Assembly: GCA_026645575.1 (NCBI GenBank) | Contig: JAPKMW010000062.1 | Location: forward strand, 1-64,000 | Reading direction: 5' to 3' | DNA: 64,000 bases | Source of the DNA: Caldilineaceae bacterium | GTDB lineage: Bacteria > Chloroflexota > Anaerolineae > Caldilineales > Caldilineaceae | Part shown: positions 63,399 through 64,000 of the stretch, one piece after another | Layout: each line of letters starts with the position of its first letter | Position numbering within the stretch: the stretch's first letter is position 1 | Notes under the pieces: model-generated | Databases searched by the model: none | Told to the model about the DNA's origin: nothing | What the model saw: only the letters and a program-made list of their open reading frames with translations | Translations under genes and position numbers: made by a program

Positions 63399-64000
63399 AT
63401 GGCAGTTGGGCAAACCGTGGCAAAACAGACGCCGGGGCCAAAGTGGGCCTTTCAGGCCGATATTGATCCGGAAGCAATTGCAGCAACGTTGATCGCCTTT
63501 GCCAATGGCGATGGCGGCACCCTGGTGTTGGGCATGACGCCCGAAGGCTATGTCAGTCACTTTTTGGCGCCCGATGAGGCGGAAGATGCGCTGCAGGCGG
63601 CGCTGCGCCTCTGTCGCCCGCCGGTGCATACCGAATGGCAACAGGAACAGGTTTCCGGCGGCAGCGTGATCCTCTTACGCGTCGAACGGAGCAACACCGT
63701 CCACACCTTGTGGGATGGGCGAGTGCTGGTGCGTCGCGGCGCCGAGAATCAACCGCTCCAGGGCAACGATTTTGACCAATTGATGGCGAATCGCCCCAAT
63801 GCCGACTTTGAGTTGCAGGAAGTCCCTGGCGCCAACCGCGATGACCTGGATGAAGACATTATCGAGAGTTACATGGAGCGGCGCCAGAAGCGTAGTCCTC
63901 GCTCCGATGTGTTGCCCAAAGACAAATTGTTACAGCAGATCGGCGCCATGACGCCCGACCGCAAACCCACGGTGAGCGGCCTCTTGCTCTTTGGCAAAGA
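63399..64000 (+). CDS. AlbA_2/Schlafen-like ATP-dependent helicase-related protein, truncated by the window edge
   Basis: First 200 codons only. WAFQADIDPEAIAATLIAFA, NGDGGTLVLGM, GYVSHFLAPDEAEDALQAAL, VILLRVERSNTVHTLWDGRV and LVRRGAENQPL are diagnostic of the AlbA_2 (Schlafen-like) DNA-binding domain. GLLLFGK near the edge normally precedes the RecG-like C-terminal region. The start at 63399 has AAGG 9 nt upstream. Its end lies outside the window. Role unknown; such proteins are putative regulators. Confidence 0.85.
   Translation, partial: MAVGQTVAKQTPGPKWAFQADIDPEAIAATLIAFANGDGGTLVLGMTPEGYVSHFLAPDEAEDALQAALRLCRPPVHTEWQQEQVSGGSVILLRVERSNTVHTLWDGRVLVRRGAENQPLQGNDFDQLMANRPNADFELQEVPGANRDDLDEDIIESYMERRQKRSPRSDVLPKDKLLQQIGAMTPDRKPTVSGLLLFGK

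Overview
The window looks like a bacterial chromosome segment of moderate to high GC, most likely from the Chloroflexota (Anaerolineae/Caldilineae type). That placement is an inference from gene content: SH3b lipoproteins with Thr/Pro-rich linkers, two GT-C membrane proteins (PMT_2-like and DUF2723), a DUF4129/DUF4350/MoxR set, an Hsp70-Hsp70-DUF2760 set and SARP/NB-ARC/TPR regulators. No rRNA, tRNA or CRISPR array was seen. Both edges cut through a locus: an E1-beta gene probably lies just left of base 1, and an AlbA_2-type gene runs off the right edge.

Layout. 0-5.3 kb (minus strand): an apparent operon SDR > fumarase/aspartase-superfamily lyase > gamma-carbonic-anhydrase-like protein > 2-oxoacid dehydrogenase E2 > E1-alpha. 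5.3-7.3 kb: a two-gene AbiL/RloAB-like defence pair (AAA15 ATPase plus RloB) with a good promoter. 7.6-10.1 kb: a nitrilase/apolipoprotein N-acyltransferase-like protein, a small membrane protein and a VOC protein. 10.3-15.9 kb: DUF2760 and two Hsp70-like genes. 16.1-20.4 kb: rhamnose mutarotase, a GNAT acetyltransferase and a large SARP/NB-ARC/TPR regulator. 20.7-21.5 kb: the most striking gene, a near-canonical ubiquitin domain fused in frame to a two-component receiver domain. 22-28.7 kb: secreted proteins, an oxidoreductase, rpmG, mtnP and rfbC. 29-33.6 kb: ftsH, then a decaying cluster (frameshifted nuclease-like gene, duplicated tail fragment, RHS remnant). 33.7-38.9 kb: a three-gene operon ending in ftsK. 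39-46.7 kb: FAS1 lipoprotein, P-loop protein, dipeptide-epimerase-like enzyme, and a membrane/DUF4129/DUF4350/MoxR operon. 46.8-48.4 kb: an HNH gene broken by a small mobile element. 48.5-57.7 kb: GT-C proteins, SH3b lipoproteins, a receiver/HPt pair and rplI. 58-64 kb: class-I glutamine amidotransferase, truncated VapC, gyrA, a PD-(D/E)XK/Rpn-like gene and the AlbA_2 gene.

Repeats are a second theme. There is a MITE-like family with CAGTAGACCGCA ends (three copies, one with a 5-bp target duplication inside the HNH gene). There is a family of large palindromes sharing GCTCCTAGCC (three copies). Many other perfect inverted repeats occur, two of them lying inside coding sequence where they encode interdomain linkers (E2 and the ubiquitin-receiver gene). 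At least four genes carry single-base frameshifts, so either gene decay or assembly indel errors must be considered. All identifications come from reading the sequence; no database search was possible.
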